From contig JBGSSF010000023.1 in the NCBI GenBank assembly GCA_041737175.1, positions 227,135 through 291,134 on the forward strand: a DNA stretch of 64,000 nt. The letters are read 5' to 3'. Each line of letters begins with the position of its first letter. Positions within the stretch are counted from its first letter, which is position 1. This stretch comes from UBA5072 sp041737175. Lineage in GTDB: Bacteria > Bacteroidota > Bacteroidia > Bacteroidales > UBA10428. The notes beneath the pieces were generated by a model. It was not told the DNA's origin. It worked only from the letters and a program-made list of their open reading frames with translations, and ran no database searches. Positions 40,482-49,669 of this stretch are shown piece by piece. Position numbers and translations under genes: made by a program.

Positions 40482-41324
40482 ATGAAATCACGCCGTCAGT
40501 TCATTAAAACAGCAGGCACCGGAATCCTGGCAGCAGGAGTGACCGGTGTTTATGGCCGTGAAAATCTGATTACACCAACAGTAAAAACCCGGGATGCTTT
40601 CGCCCTGGGAATGGCCGGGTATACTTTCAGGGAGTTTACCGTGGATCAGACCATTGAAATGATGAAAAGAACCGGGGTATCCAACATTTCCCTGAAGGAT
40701 TTTCACCTTCCTTATAACAGTACCCAGGAACAAATAAACGAAGTGCTGCAGAAATTTAAAAACGCAGGGATCCATGTTTATGCCCTCGGTGTAATTTATA
40801 TGAAAACACCTGAAGAGGTTGATCTGATTTTTGAGTATGCCAGAATGGCGGGGGTTCAGATGATCGTGGGCGCTCCCAACTACGAAATTCTTGCACTGGT
40901 TGAGAAAAAGATCAAATCCTACGATATACGCCTGGCCATTCATAACCACGGTCCTGATAATCCGCTTTTCCCCAACGCCACTGATATCTGGAACCATATC
41001 AAGGACCTCGATGCCCGGATCGGGATTTGCATTGATATAGGGCATACTACAAGAGATGGACAGGATCCCGCCGGAGATATTAAGAAATTCAGCAGTCGTA
41101 TTTATGATGTGCACATCAAGGATGTTGACAAAGCCTCCAAAGAAGGGAAGACAGTTGAGATGGGAAGGGGAATCATTGATATTCCGGCAGTCGTTTCAAT
41201 GCTCCGAAAAATAAAATACAGCGGGAAATGCAGTCTTGAATTTGAGAAGGACATGAAAGATCCCGTTGCCGGTATCGCTGAATCAATCGGTTACTGGAAA
41301 GGGGTATTGGCCTGCGGGTTATAA
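40482..41324 (+). CDS. Sugar phosphate isomerase/epimerase-like protein with Tat signal
   Basis: A 280-residue TIM-barrel protein of the xylose-isomerase-like/AP-endonuclease 2 superfamily. It begins MKSRRQFIKTAGTGILAAG, a twin-arginine signal, so it is exported folded. Barrel metal-site positions appear as IVGAPN, LAIHNHGPDNP, ICIDIGHT and DVHIKDVDK, and the closing SLEFEKD carries a Glu. Such secreted members act on sugars or inositol-type cyclitols; the substrate is unknown. A repeat starts immediately after its stop. Confidence 0.88.
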   Translation: MKSRRQFIKTAGTGILAAGVTGVYGRENLITPTVKTRDAFALGMAGYTFREFTVDQTIEMMKRTGVSNISLKDFHLPYNSTQEQINEVLQKFKNAGIHVYALGVIYMKTPEEVDLIFEYARMAGVQMIVGAPNYEILALVEKKIKSYDIRLAIHNHGPDNPLFPNATDIWNHIKDLDARIGICIDIGHTTRDGQDPAGDIKKFSSRIYDVHIKDVDKASKEGKTVEMGRGIIDIPAVVSMLRKIKYSGKCSLEFEKDMKDPVAGIAESIGYWKGVLACGL

Positions 41325-41362
41325 CAGGCCAAAGGGATTAAGGCTTAAGGCCAAAGGTATTA
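41325..41362. repeat. Two-unit direct repeat after the isomerase stop
   Basis: The 20-bp-scale unit AGGCCAAAGGGATTAAGGCTT is followed by AGGCCAAAGGTATTAATGCT. It starts at the stop codon of the isomerase-like gene and fills the 43-bp space to the convergent permease gene. Confidence 0.6.
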
Positions 41363-41367
41363 ATGCT

Positions 41368-42483
41368 CTAACCAACTGAGTCGTCCTGTTCCATGCTATC
41401 AGTGAGCTTTTTCACAATTCTGAACTGCTGAAAGAATTCCCTGGCAATCACTCTGAGCACGGTATAAACGGGAACCGCCAGCAGCATGCCCAATAAGCCC
41501 GCCAGGCTACCACCCATGATGATGATCAAAAATATTTCGAGGGGATGTGATTTAACACTCTTTGAATAAATCATGGGGACCAGGATGTTGTTATCAAGAA
41601 AATTGGTCACCAGCAATACCCCTGACATCTTGAGGAATACCGGCAGCAGGTCGGCATAAACACCCGAGGCCAGCGTAGTGGTCATACCCAGTGTCATGGC
41701 GATAAGTGCTCCAATAATGGGCCCCAGATAGGGAATGATATTCATGATACCACCGAAGAAGCCGATCAGCAAGGCATTTTCCACTCCAAAGATCCATAGG
41801 CCGAGAGCTATGAGTGACATTACGCCAAGTACTTCAAGAATAACGCCGATAAAGTATCGCCGAAGCAGATTTTTTGAGTCTGCAACCACTTCACGGGTTG
41901 ACTGGTGATGTTTGACGGGAACAACCAGTAACAGACCTTCCATGAACATGTTTTCATCTTTCAGGAAGAAGAAGGATATAAACAGGATGGAAAACACTCC
42001 AACAAACAAATTTCCTGCTGTACCGATGAAATTGTTGAGCAGGTTGGTTACATTGCCCAGGTTTATCATGGATTTAATCCTGTTAACGATAAACTCCTGA
42101 AGCGTTTGACCTTCGGGCAATGCGCCAAATTCATGCATCTTATCCTCGATCCATTGTATCGGACCCTGCAGGTTTTCTGCCAGCCGGTTCACATCAATAC
42201 GGGAAATGGTTTCTGCCTCGCTGATAATAAGCGGTACAAATATGGCAAGGATACCTAAAAACACAGATACTATGATCAACAGAGCAAGCAGGGTGCTTAT
42301 TGTATGAGGAATTCTAAGCTTTCTGATATGCAGGCCGTCAAAAAATTTCACCAGTGGCAGCCCTATAAAGGATAATACAGCTGCTATCAGTATCCATACA
42401 AGGATATACCAGAATCTCCAGAAAAGGAAACCAACCAGAAAGAGCAGCAATATGTAACCCGCGTACTTTAATACCTGTTTCAT
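41368..42483 (-). CDS. AI-2E family permease
   Basis: Inner-membrane protein of 371 residues with about eight hydrophobic segments in the AI-2E (PF01594-type) order: two N-terminal helices (YILLLFLVGFLFWRFWYILVW), a long amphipathic section, and the conserved block GFFGGIMNIIPYLGPIIGALIAM with NNILVPMIYSKSVKSHPLEI. Family members include exporters and Na+/H+ antiporters; 'AI-2 exporter' should not be assumed. The gene is isolated. Confidence 0.92.
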   Translation of the reverse strand: MKQVLKYAGYILLLFLVGFLFWRFWYILVWILIAAVLSFIGLPLVKFFDGLHIRKLRIPHTISTLLALLIIVSVFLGILAIFVPLIISEAETISRIDVNRLAENLQGPIQWIEDKMHEFGALPEGQTLQEFIVNRIKSMINLGNVTNLLNNFIGTAGNLFVGVFSILFISFFFLKDENMFMEGLLLVVPVKHHQSTREVVADSKNLLRRYFIGVILEVLGVMSLIALGLWIFGVENALLIGFFGGIMNIIPYLGPIIGALIAMTLGMTTTLASGVYADLLPVFLKMSGVLLVTNFLDNNILVPMIYSKSVKSHPLEIFLIIIMGGSLAGLLGMLLAVPVYTVLRVIAREFFQQFRIVKKLTDSMEQDDSVG

Positions 42484-42524
42484 CGGGATATGATTTTTTT
42501 GGTTAATCTACAGATTACACGGTA

Positions 42525-43676
42525 TTAATTCGTCCTGATCAGTTCCAACAATTTCTTGTCGAGTTTATGACCGTACCAATCCTCATATTCAACATCCTCA
42601 CGACCGGAATCCAGAATGCCAAAATCACCCCTGAAATTCCACAGGGCATAACCTATTCCGTTTTTGCCCAGGATATCGGTCACATCACCAAACCATGCCA
42701 GGAAAACAGTATGTGGAGTTTTTTTCCAGCAGCCGCATTCACCGCAGTGAACCCCGACTCCTTTGCCCAATAGTTCGATCCAGGGTTTATAATATTCCTC
42801 AAGGCTTTCGCGACTGAAATTTTTACCGTCAATCGTGCCGGGCCACACAGGAACCGGAGCTTGCGAAGGATCCTTCCAAACCCAACTGGCCTGGTAGTGT
42901 GAAATATAATGGGGATAATATCCCCGGCAGCTTTGAGACAGGCCCAGATCAATCAGTTCAGGTGTAACGGCATTACCCACATTGTTGCCATCGGCAATAA
43001 TCAAATGGTCGGGATTGGCATTCCTGATGGCATCAACTGCCCCTTTTGCCACAGTTTTGTATAGTTCGCCGGGAAGTGCGCTGCTTTTAGAGAACTGATC
43101 ATTCATATCCTCCCGGAAGGCCGGCTCATTGAGGAGATCAAAGCTTATTTTATCATTCGATACATTTTTGAATCGCTCCGCCCACATCCCCCAGTGATAA
43201 TTAAAAGCATCCTGGGCCTCCCTGTCCTTCCATAAATTAAAGGGTTCGTTGAACCCTGCATTAATGCAATAGCCAGGTGCCCGGTGAAGGTTAAGGCTTA
43301 TATGTAGTCTGTACTTGTTAGCCAGAAATACAAGTTTTTCAACTTCTTCAATTGCCTCCGGATCAAGATTATACACATCGCCTTTGGAAATGGGTTTCGT
43401 CCTGTCAATGGTCAGGAAACGCGGATAAGCCATTGGTAATCTCACAAAAGTAAATCCCCAGTCAGCCATCCAGCGAAAATCATCCTCCGTGGTTCTGTTA
43501 GGATCGTCCTCTCTGCCCGGGTAAGGGGAGAAATAGTCGAGCAAATTAAAGCCCTTCCAAAGCGGCAGCTTGTTTTTCACCGGCTGTGAAGCACTCACGG
43601 CAAAAATATCTTTCCCGGACAGGGCAATTGCTGAAGCGGCAAGAGCAGTTGTATTGAAAAATTTACGGCGATTCAT
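42525..43676 (-). CDS. Glycoside hydrolase family 5-type cellulase/beta-glycanase
   Basis: A 383-residue secreted glycosidase starting MNRRKFFNTTALAASAIA, a Tat-like signal; longer in-frame starts (to 43805) precede it without a usable signal. The GH5 barrel is recognised from FNLLDYF, TFVRLPMAYP, LHISLNLHRAPGYC, the acid/base Glu in FDLLNEPAF and the nucleophile Glu in GVHCGECG. Cleaves beta-linked glucans or mannans; substrate not resolvable. It stands alone on this strand. Confidence 0.92.
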   Translation of the reverse strand: MNRRKFFNTTALAASAIALSGKDIFAVSASQPVKNKLPLWKGFNLLDYFSPYPGREDDPNRTTEDDFRWMADWGFTFVRLPMAYPRFLTIDRTKPISKGDVYNLDPEAIEEVEKLVFLANKYRLHISLNLHRAPGYCINAGFNEPFNLWKDREAQDAFNYHWGMWAERFKNVSNDKISFDLLNEPAFREDMNDQFSKSSALPGELYKTVAKGAVDAIRNANPDHLIIADGNNVGNAVTPELIDLGLSQSCRGYYPHYISHYQASWVWKDPSQAPVPVWPGTIDGKNFSRESLEEYYKPWIELLGKGVGVHCGECGCWKKTPHTVFLAWFGDVTDILGKNGIGYALWNFRGDFGILDSGREDVEYEDWYGHKLDKKLLELIRTN

Positions 43677-43894
43677 TTTGATAGGATTTTGATTTGTCAA
43701 TGCTTGATTAAAAATAGGATAAAAATCGGATTCTGCCATTGTCAAATCGCCGGAAGAAGAAAATATTATAGTGTGGTACTGGTAATACCGTATGCTTCCG
43801 GGCAATTCTTATACAATTCATCAATATATGCCTACCGCAGAGCGGTTACAGCAGTTTGGAAATGATTGTACAGAATATCTATTCCCCAAGAAGA

Positions 43895-44521
43895 TCACCC
43901 TTTGACTCCAAACCTCAATACCGTCCTCATTTTATCCGGGCTGACTTTTCTTGCATCCGACAAATAAATTTCCCGGTGTTGCCGGCTGATTCTTACAAGA
44001 TTACGATCTCTGCAAAACTCTTCCATTTTCGCAAAACTTTCCGGTTCGGCGTCAAAACTGCCCAGGTGCATCATCTGAATACATTCACCCTCTTCAATAA
44101 CGACGAATTTTACTTTTTCCAGCAGTCTATTCGGTTTCTTTTTCAATGTCTTCTCAATGGTCGTTAAGGCATATCCTTCACTCACGAAATCGGGCTGCCT
44201 GATCATCAGATTGAATACCAGATCATTCTTATTGAGAGTTCCGGTATAAATCTTTTTTGCATCTTCGGTAAGGTCCCACACCCCTTCCAATGGATATACT
44301 GCGTAATCATGGTAACCCTCAGGCGCCAAACCTGATCTGGGTGACATTTTAACGGCATAGGAAAGGGCATACAATGCTTCAATATAGCTGCCGAAAAAAT
44401 CATCGTTGGGATTACCCTCCCCTGCTATCACAAAGAATTTATAAGCCGGCAGGGTAATGATTTCAGGCTGTGTGCCCGGCAGATATATCGCCTTTTCACT
44501 TTTTTTCCATTCTAGTTTCAT
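43895..44521 (-). CDS. GyrI-like small-molecule-binding protein
   Basis: A 208-residue protein of the GyrI/SOUL-like superfamily. Starting at MKLEWKKSEKAIYLPGTQPE it shows the fold's strands YKFFVIAGEGNPNDDF, the paired motif DLVFNLMIRQPDFVSEGYAL and the conserved EGECIQMMHLGSFDAEPESF. It probably binds a small molecule and may act as a free effector or detox protein. The adjoining AraC regulator carries a related C-terminal domain. A REP-like palindrome (44534-44559) lies in the gap between the two genes. Confidence 0.88.
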   Translation of the reverse strand: MKLEWKKSEKAIYLPGTQPEIITLPAYKFFVIAGEGNPNDDFFGSYIEALYALSYAVKMSPRSGLAPEGYHDYAVYPLEGVWDLTEDAKKIYTGTLNKNDLVFNLMIRQPDFVSEGYALTTIEKTLKKKPNRLLEKVKFVVIEEGECIQMMHLGSFDAEPESFAKMEEFCRDRNLVRISRQHREIYLSDARKVSPDKMRTVLRFGVKG

Positions 44522-44533
44522 GGTTTGATTTTT

Positions 44534-44559
44534 GTAGAGACGCATTGCCATGCGTCTCT
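44534..44559. repeat. REP-like palindrome with GTAG head
   Basis: GTAG at 44534-44537 overlaps a 10-bp stem, AGAGACGCAT (44536-44545) and ATGCGTCTCT (44550-44559), with loop TGCC. GTAG heads are typical of REP elements moved by tyrosine transposases. A related palindrome lies at 46389-46412. Confidence 0.75.
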
Positions 44560-44581
44560 CATACAACATATCTCCGGAGTA

Positions 44582-45523
44582 TTACAATGGTATTACCGGC
44601 AAACAAATATCGACTGTGAATATATCAGCCTTCATGGGTTCGGGGTACATTTCAAAACAAGGGCCATCGGCTGGTTGATATCCGCTTGCCGGAAGCCATT
44701 TCCCGTAAACCCAGTCCCACGCCTGCTGAAATTCAGTGACCCTGATATTAAACCGGGCGATGACGTATTTTCCCTGTTCAACTTCCATTTTACCGATATC
44801 CCCGTCGACCTTGGTGTCGGGTGGCACCGTGATGCATACACTCAATCTTAACTTATCCTCCGAAGTAATATTCGGGTCATCATGATAAATGACCAGCGTC
44901 TTCATATCAGGCTGTTGCAACAAACCGCGCGGCCCTGCCCATGTAAATAGCCTGTTCCAAAGACCCTCAAATAATGTGTTATTTCCCTTATAAGGTCCTG
45001 TGTACCTGACGTATGCCACTGTCATTTTCGGAAGTTCTCTGACTTCAACACTCTTGTTCAGTTTCATGTTTGTCCTCCATTTTATAGTTTTGGTATGAGG
45101 ACAAAAGTACATGAAGGGTTCATCAAAGCTTTGCTGATTTTTGCTATGGAGTTGACTGTAATTGCTATTCGTTTGTTTTTCCTTGCGCCAATGGGAGGCA
45201 GATTTTCTAAAAAAGGATTTAAAGTTCCTTGAAAACACTGATACATCAGTAAAACCACATCTTAAAGCTATTCCCGTTATACTTTCTTTTTGGTTAGCAG
45301 CAATTATGGAAGCAGCTTTTTCGAGTCTTACACGCAATATAAACTGAAATGGCGTTTCTCCCACCATCGACTGAAAAATCCGGTGGAAATGGAACCGTGA
45401 GAAATTGGCCACCGAAGCAAGTTCTTCCAGTGTGAATTGCTTGTCGATATTGGATTCAATGTAATCAAATGCTTTGTTGATACGGGATCTATACTCTTTT
45501 TCGAGTTGCTGATTGTTGTTCAT
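44582..45523 (-). CDS. AraC-family regulator with GyrI-like effector domain
   Basis: A 313-residue regulator of the Rob/SoxS arrangement. Residues about 5-105 form the double helix-turn-helix: FTLEELASVANFSRFHFHRI and GIALRCGFTDVSVFSRNFKS. Residues about 150-313 are a GyrI-like ligand-binding domain (VEVRELPKMTVAYVRYTGPY). It probably senses a toxic or metabolic small molecule and controls the neighbouring GyrI and DUF3795 genes. Its start overlaps the stop of the upstream DUF3795 gene by four nucleotides, indicating coupling. Confidence 0.92.
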   Translation of the reverse strand: MNNNQQLEKEYRSRINKAFDYIESNIDKQFTLEELASVANFSRFHFHRIFQSMVGETPFQFILRVRLEKAASIIAANQKESITGIALRCGFTDVSVFSRNFKSFFRKSASHWRKEKQTNSNYSQLHSKNQQSFDEPFMYFCPHTKTIKWRTNMKLNKSVEVRELPKMTVAYVRYTGPYKGNNTLFEGLWNRLFTWAGPRGLLQQPDMKTLVIYHDDPNITSEDKLRLSVCITVPPDTKVDGDIGKMEVEQGKYVIARFNIRVTEFQQAWDWVYGKWLPASGYQPADGPCFEMYPEPMKADIFTVDICLPVIPL

Positions 45524-45960
45524 GTATGTCTTTTAAGCGGTCTGACTCGGGAAGACTTTTCCTTTGCCTGGCAATTCAGGCAAAATCCCCTGTGTATGCA
45601 AATGGTTCCACCACATTCAGGGCACTTCCATTTTGCATATTCCTGATTAATAAATGCTTCCAATCCGTTATTTTTAATGCTAACCAGGTTCTCCACAAAA
45701 CTTGTGTGATATTTGGTCCTGTACCGCTTATCCAGATCTTTCAACCTCCTGCAGGGAAATTTCTCACAGTCGTAGCAAAATTTGGATTCGGTATCTGCCA
45801 GTAAGCTGCAATTCCTGATCGAGCAGTTTGAAGTTGATTTCCAATTATTTACATCCGTGCTTCCGCAACCATTGCAACGGTTCTTGTCACGCAAATAAGC
45901 CAGACAAGTCCAGCAAATCATGCCGCACGGAGCTACCAGGGTTTTGTCAATTGTTTTCAT
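45520..45960 (-). CDS. DUF3795 protein with extra zinc ribbon
   Basis: A 146-residue cysteine-rich protein. The DUF3795 part shows the spaced cysteines APCGMICWTC, CNGCG, NCSIRNC and CYDCEKFPCRRL; a C-terminal zinc-ribbon-like part (CPECGG ... GFCLNC) is added. Sixteen cysteines in total point to several metal or Fe-S sites. No function is known for the family. It is translationally coupled to the AraC gene. Confidence 0.85.
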   Translation of the reverse strand: MKTIDKTLVAPCGMICWTCLAYLRDKNRCNGCGSTDVNNWKSTSNCSIRNCSLLADTESKFCYDCEKFPCRRLKDLDKRYRTKYHTSFVENLVSIKNNGLEAFINQEYAKWKCPECGGTICIHRGFCLNCQAKEKSSRVRPLKRHT

Positions 45961-45997
45961 TTACTTTATGATCGTAATAGTCAACTTCAGGTAAGAA

Positions 45998-46351
45998 TTA
46001 AATCTGTGGCCGTATTTCTTCCAGGCGTTTCCTTACCTCCGGATCAAGTAAAAAGTGCTTTTCAAGTATATCGCAAACATAATCATTGCAGCAGGCGCAA
46101 TTTTCAATGCTTCTTGTCATAGCACATTTCCTGATCCCGCAATTCAGGCAACCCGAAAAAAGTTCTCCGCTGTCTGCCCTGCAACCGTCGCAGTTATTTA
46201 TATCACCGGCCTGCAGAGTTGTTCCGTACAATTTGTTACATTTTTCAGCAATCTCTGACCGCATCTTCATTTGCAGTGCCTTATTCTGTTCCAATGTCGC
46301 CTTATGTATCAGGCAACTGTCACAAATGAGACCGCAATATGCAGTTTTCAT
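45998..46351 (-). CDS. DUF3795 protein
   Basis: A 117-residue DUF3795 protein; the start at MKTAYCGLICDSC is preferred over an in-frame ATG 17 codons upstream that lacks the pattern. Cysteine clusters are YCGLICDSCLI, NCDGCRADSGELFSGCLNCGIRKC and NCACCNDYVC, suited to bind metals. It leads the AraC-coupled DUF3795 gene by 37 nt; together with the regulator and the GyrI protein this forms a small cluster with a possible shared stress or metal function, by inference. Confidence 0.85.
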   Translation of the reverse strand: MKTAYCGLICDSCLIHKATLEQNKALQMKMRSEIAEKCNKLYGTTLQAGDINNCDGCRADSGELFSGCLNCGIRKCAMTRSIENCACCNDYVCDILEKHFLLDPEVRKRLEEIRPQI

Positions 46352-46388
46352 AAAACAAATATAATTATTATGCTGCCAAAAAAATTGC

Positions 46389-46412
46389 AGAGACACCATC
46401 AATCGCGTCTCT
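46389..46412 (-). repeat. REP-like palindrome with ATAG head
   Basis: On the minus strand AGAGACGC and GTGTCTCT form an 8-bp stem (with one G-T pair) in the context ATAGAGACGC, followed by an AT-rich stretch with seven or more T. It shares the AGAGACGC core with the palindrome at 44534-44559 and lies between the DUF3795 gene and an outer-membrane protein gene. Confidence 0.6.
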
Positions 46413-46443
46413 ATTGAGTCACAGGTTTACCCGTCTTAATGCC

Positions 46444-47709
46444 TTAATAAAACATATATACCCCGCCTCCACTGCTGCTTCCAAAGCGTGGATTTACCAC
46501 GTTGTTGTAAATTGATCCGAAAGTATAGGAAAGCCCGAAACTTGTATAATACTCATATTGGGTTTCCAGTTCCTTTCTTCGGAGTAGAATTTCTTCCGCA
46601 GTTGCGCCTCCTTTAACCAGACCGATCTGATTGTGCAAAATTGAGATACCGCCGGATAAACTTACAGATAATCCCTTGGCTATTCTCAGGCTCACATAAC
46701 CATCCAATGAGACACTGTTTTTAGAGAAATCATGAAGATAGTTTTCATATTCCAGGTTTATATCAATGGATCCCCATTTCTGAACGACTTCATAGGCAGC
46801 AGAAAAAGAATGAAGCCATAAATTATCCTGGGTCTTGTTGTAAATGGTGGTATCCAGATACTGAACATGATTGAAGCCGGCTTTGTATAACAAACGAAAC
46901 TGTCTTCGGGTGGATTCAGAATAGGGGAACAGGTCATATTCAATTCCCGGCATAGCCCTTAATGAGATTTCCAGATTACTGTAGCTCGAAGAACCCAGGT
47001 AGAGCGATCCGCCATAAGACCAGTGATCAGAAATGCTTTTAACAACCAAAGCATTGAATGATTTGGAATTGTTGTCGCTTGACACCGTTTCATCCCCGAT
47101 TTCAAACTTGTCCTTGCTATAACTGTAATTCACGTTCAGGTTGACTTTCAGGTCCTCTGTAACTCTGTTGGCCGAAGCACTTAGATTTATGTATTTTGAT
47201 TTATAGGACTTCTGCCCGTCGAAATATCCGTTTAATGAAGTCTTGAAGACCCAGCTATTCCATTTATCAGTGGATACAGTTTCGGATAACGGCTCGGTGA
47301 ATGTAATCTTAATGTACTTTGACAGCGGAGTTTTGGCAACATACCGCATAAGACCTATTTTGAGGATTTCTACCTCTTTAGCCCTTATTCCTTCGGTGGT
47401 TTCATCAGGCGGGGCGACAAAGGAAACAGTGTCCTTCATGCCGGCATACTCATGTTGTCCGACCAGGAAGTAGGTATATTCCCAGCCTCCAGACCCTGCC
47501 TTCTGGTAAGTTGATATAATGTATACCGCGGCATCCTTAAGATCCCTGACATAGTTGATATAAGGGATCTCCTTTCGGATATAATCGCTGGCATCCATGT
47601 AAACATTGAGAGCATCCTTACGGAGTGTATCAGAAACAGACGTGGAATCCTGGGAAAATGCCATTAAAAATGATGCACAAAGCAGTAAGGTCAGAAAAAC
47701 AAATTTCAT
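46444..47709 (-). CDS. Outer-membrane beta-barrel-like protein, hypothetical
   Basis: A 421-residue exported protein with a signal peptide ending LMAFSQ. The N-terminal ~150 residues are mixed alpha/beta (a region with IRKEIPYINYVRDLKDAAVYII); the rest has alternating hydrophobic/polar strands of a DUF481-like outer-membrane barrel (SLNGYFDGQKSYKSKYINLS, VNLNVNYSYSKDKFEIGDE) ending in an aromatic residue. Function unknown. It lies 15 nt downstream of a membrane protein gene on the same strand. Confidence 0.7.
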   Translation of the reverse strand: MKFVFLTLLLCASFLMAFSQDSTSVSDTLRKDALNVYMDASDYIRKEIPYINYVRDLKDAAVYIISTYQKAGSGGWEYTYFLVGQHEYAGMKDTVSFVAPPDETTEGIRAKEVEILKIGLMRYVAKTPLSKYIKITFTEPLSETVSTDKWNSWVFKTSLNGYFDGQKSYKSKYINLSASANRVTEDLKVNLNVNYSYSKDKFEIGDETVSSDNNSKSFNALVVKSISDHWSYGGSLYLGSSSYSNLEISLRAMPGIEYDLFPYSESTRRQFRLLYKAGFNHVQYLDTTIYNKTQDNLWLHSFSAAYEVVQKWGSIDINLEYENYLHDFSKNSVSLDGYVSLRIAKGLSVSLSGGISILHNQIGLVKGGATAEEILLRRKELETQYEYYTSFGLSYTFGSIYNNVVNPRFGSSSGGGVYMFY

Positions 47710-47724
47710 AAGGCTGTCAGGTTC

Positions 47725-48414
47725 TTAATCAAATTGAAGTCCGCCAAGATTTTTAAAAAGCATGGAGGAGGCTATCGTAATGGTAAGCAAGGCTCCGCCA
47801 ACTCCGATGTTAATGAAGAAAAAGGTCATGATGTCAATTTTGAACATGTACCCGATTCCAGCCATCAGACATGAAATCGCATTTCCCATAAAGGCATACC
47901 TGATCACAAGCTGTATTCTGTCACCACTAAATGCCGGAGCCATGAATACGGATGAAATGCCAAGAAACAAGGTCCAGGCCAGCATGTCAATTGATGTGGA
48001 TAAGGAATACGGATTTGCTTGCACAAAATGCTCCAATCCTTCAGTAGCTCCCCGCAAGATATTCATTCGCACCATACTTAGCTGAACGAAATAATGAAGG
48101 CTTGACAGGATGGCAAATGCAAGGCTGAAGAAAATGCCCAGTCTTACCAGAACCTTCTTCCCGGGAGGAACGAGCTCATAAAAACTATTTATAAAAACAA
48201 CAAACAAAGGCCCGAACAACAGCATGAGAAATCTGGCCAGGTCTTGAAAGAACTGGTTGTTGTTCTTAACATACTGGAGATAATCCGCGTAATTGATCCA
48301 GTAAAACTGCGGAGATGTGAGGGAAATTGCTATATAACTTAATAACCAGATAATAAAGATAAAGGCAATCGATAAAGAAGCCCAGTATCCGATTTTACAG
48401 GACAGCTTATTCAT
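47725..48414 (-). CDS. Multi-pass inner-membrane protein, hypothetical
   Basis: A 229-residue protein with about six membrane helices and no recognised family. It starts MNKLSCKIGYWASLSIAFIFIIWLL. Charged loops are short. It precedes the beta-barrel gene by 15 nt, so the two may form an inner/outer-membrane pair; that is inferred from spacing alone. Confidence 0.6.
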   Translation of the reverse strand: MNKLSCKIGYWASLSIAFIFIIWLLSYIAISLTSPQFYWINYADYLQYVKNNNQFFQDLARFLMLLFGPLFVVFINSFYELVPPGKKVLVRLGIFFSLAFAILSSLHYFVQLSMVRMNILRGATEGLEHFVQANPYSLSTSIDMLAWTLFLGISSVFMAPAFSGDRIQLVIRYAFMGNAISCLMAGIGYMFKIDIMTFFFINIGVGGALLTITIASSMLFKNLGGLQFD

Positions 48415-48449
48415 ACTGACAAATATAGAATATCTTACAGAAAACCCGG

Positions 48450-49589
48450 CTAATTATTTTCTGTGTCCCTCAAATTAATCCTGACGATTTCAGACCTGGT
48501 TCCCAGCCTGATGGGAGCCCCCCACAATCCCAGGCCCGATGATACATAAGCGTGCGTATTGCCCGCCCGCCTGTATCCGTATCCCTGCTCGTAGATTAAG
48601 GAAACGAATTTATTAAAGGGGAAGATCTGTCCGTCATGGGTATGCCCCGACAGGTGAAAATCAATGTGGTTATCAATAGATTCTTTAATACTCAAGGGCT
48701 GGTGATCAAGTACTATCTTCGGCAGATCCGATTGCATTCCGCTTAAAATTGCATGCAGAGGCTTACGGTTCTTATTCGTTAGATCATCCCGGCCGATGAG
48801 TACCAGCCGGTTACCGACAGTTATCGCTGTGTCACGTAATACCTGAATGCCGGACCTTTTCAGGAAATCCAGCGCACGGTCGATCCCTGCATAGTAATCG
48901 TGGTTCCCCGGCACTGCATAAACACCATAGGTGGCTTTCAGCTTGAGAAGCTCTTTATCCATTTCCTGGGTTACCACAGCCTGGTAGCTATGATCAATAA
49001 TATCCCCGACCAGCAGAATGAGATCAGGTTTCTGTTCATTGATGAGCTCCACCCATTTAACCAGCCTTCCTTTTCTGACAACGTTACCCAGGTGAATATC
49101 GCTGGCAGCTATCAGGATAAAATCTCCGGACTGCCCTGAATTCTTTCCGGATTCGAGATTCAACTGAACCACGCTGGGATTGGAAAACCGGGCAAATCCA
49201 ATGAGCGACAGAGCAGTTAATGCTGCCAGCACCATACCAAAATATATAAGCTTGGCCAATGAATAGTGGGTAACCACCCATTCCGGAAAAATCCTGAAGT
49301 AATGATGGGCCATTCGAAGCATATCCCCCAGCAAAGCGGCTGTCAGCATGAAAATGAACAGGATCATAAAATACCCGCCGGCTTGCTCAAAAACCATAGT
49401 CAGCCATGCCGGCAACCTGTTTCCAAGGAAAATAGCGAGAAAAACAGACAGGGATGCTGTAAGGAAAACGAAAGCATATATCATATGAATCCATGTCCGG
49501 TCAGGCAGTGCCTGCCAGCCACGAATGAAAAGGTAACTGTTCAGAACGATAAAAACGGAAAGAATGATGAGAAAACGAAAGAGATTCAT
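48450..49589 (-). CDS. Membrane-anchored metallophosphoesterase
   Basis: A 379-residue protein with four N-terminal membrane helices and a C-terminal calcineurin-like phosphoesterase domain (from about residue 155). The metal motifs are ASDIHLGN, GDIIDHS, PGNHDYYAG and SGHTHDGQIFP. The YaeI-type family cleaves phosphodiesters such as UDP-diacylglucosamine or nucleotides; the substrate is unknown. The position of the domain suggests it faces the cytoplasm or periplasm at the membrane; topology is not certain. Confidence 0.93.
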   Translation of the reverse strand: MNLFRFLIILSVFIVLNSYLFIRGWQALPDRTWIHMIYAFVFLTASLSVFLAIFLGNRLPAWLTMVFEQAGGYFMILFIFMLTAALLGDMLRMAHHYFRIFPEWVVTHYSLAKLIYFGMVLAALTALSLIGFARFSNPSVVQLNLESGKNSGQSGDFILIAASDIHLGNVVRKGRLVKWVELINEQKPDLILLVGDIIDHSYQAVVTQEMDKELLKLKATYGVYAVPGNHDYYAGIDRALDFLKRSGIQVLRDTAITVGNRLVLIGRDDLTNKNRKPLHAILSGMQSDLPKIVLDHQPLSIKESIDNHIDFHLSGHTHDGQIFPFNKFVSLIYEQGYGYRRAGNTHAYVSSGLGLWGAPIRLGTRSEIVRINLRDTENN

Positions 49590-49594
49590 TGGGA

Positions 49595-49664
49595 AGTGAT
49601 TAGGTGATTAGGGGATTAGGTGAATAGGTGAATAGGTGAATAGGTAATTAAGTGATGAAATAGG
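49595..49664. repeat. 8-bp tandem repeat GATTAGGT / GAATAGGT
   Basis: About eight imperfect units, ending about five nucleotides from the stop codon of the NAD(P)-binding protein gene and starting six nucleotides from the start of the metallophosphoesterase gene. Confidence 0.85.
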
Positions 49665-49669
49665 CATGA

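Noticed and set aside
41368..42483. Autoinducer-2 exporter
   Set aside because: The fold is AI-2E-type, but the family has several functions and there is no luxS or quorum-sensing gene in the window.
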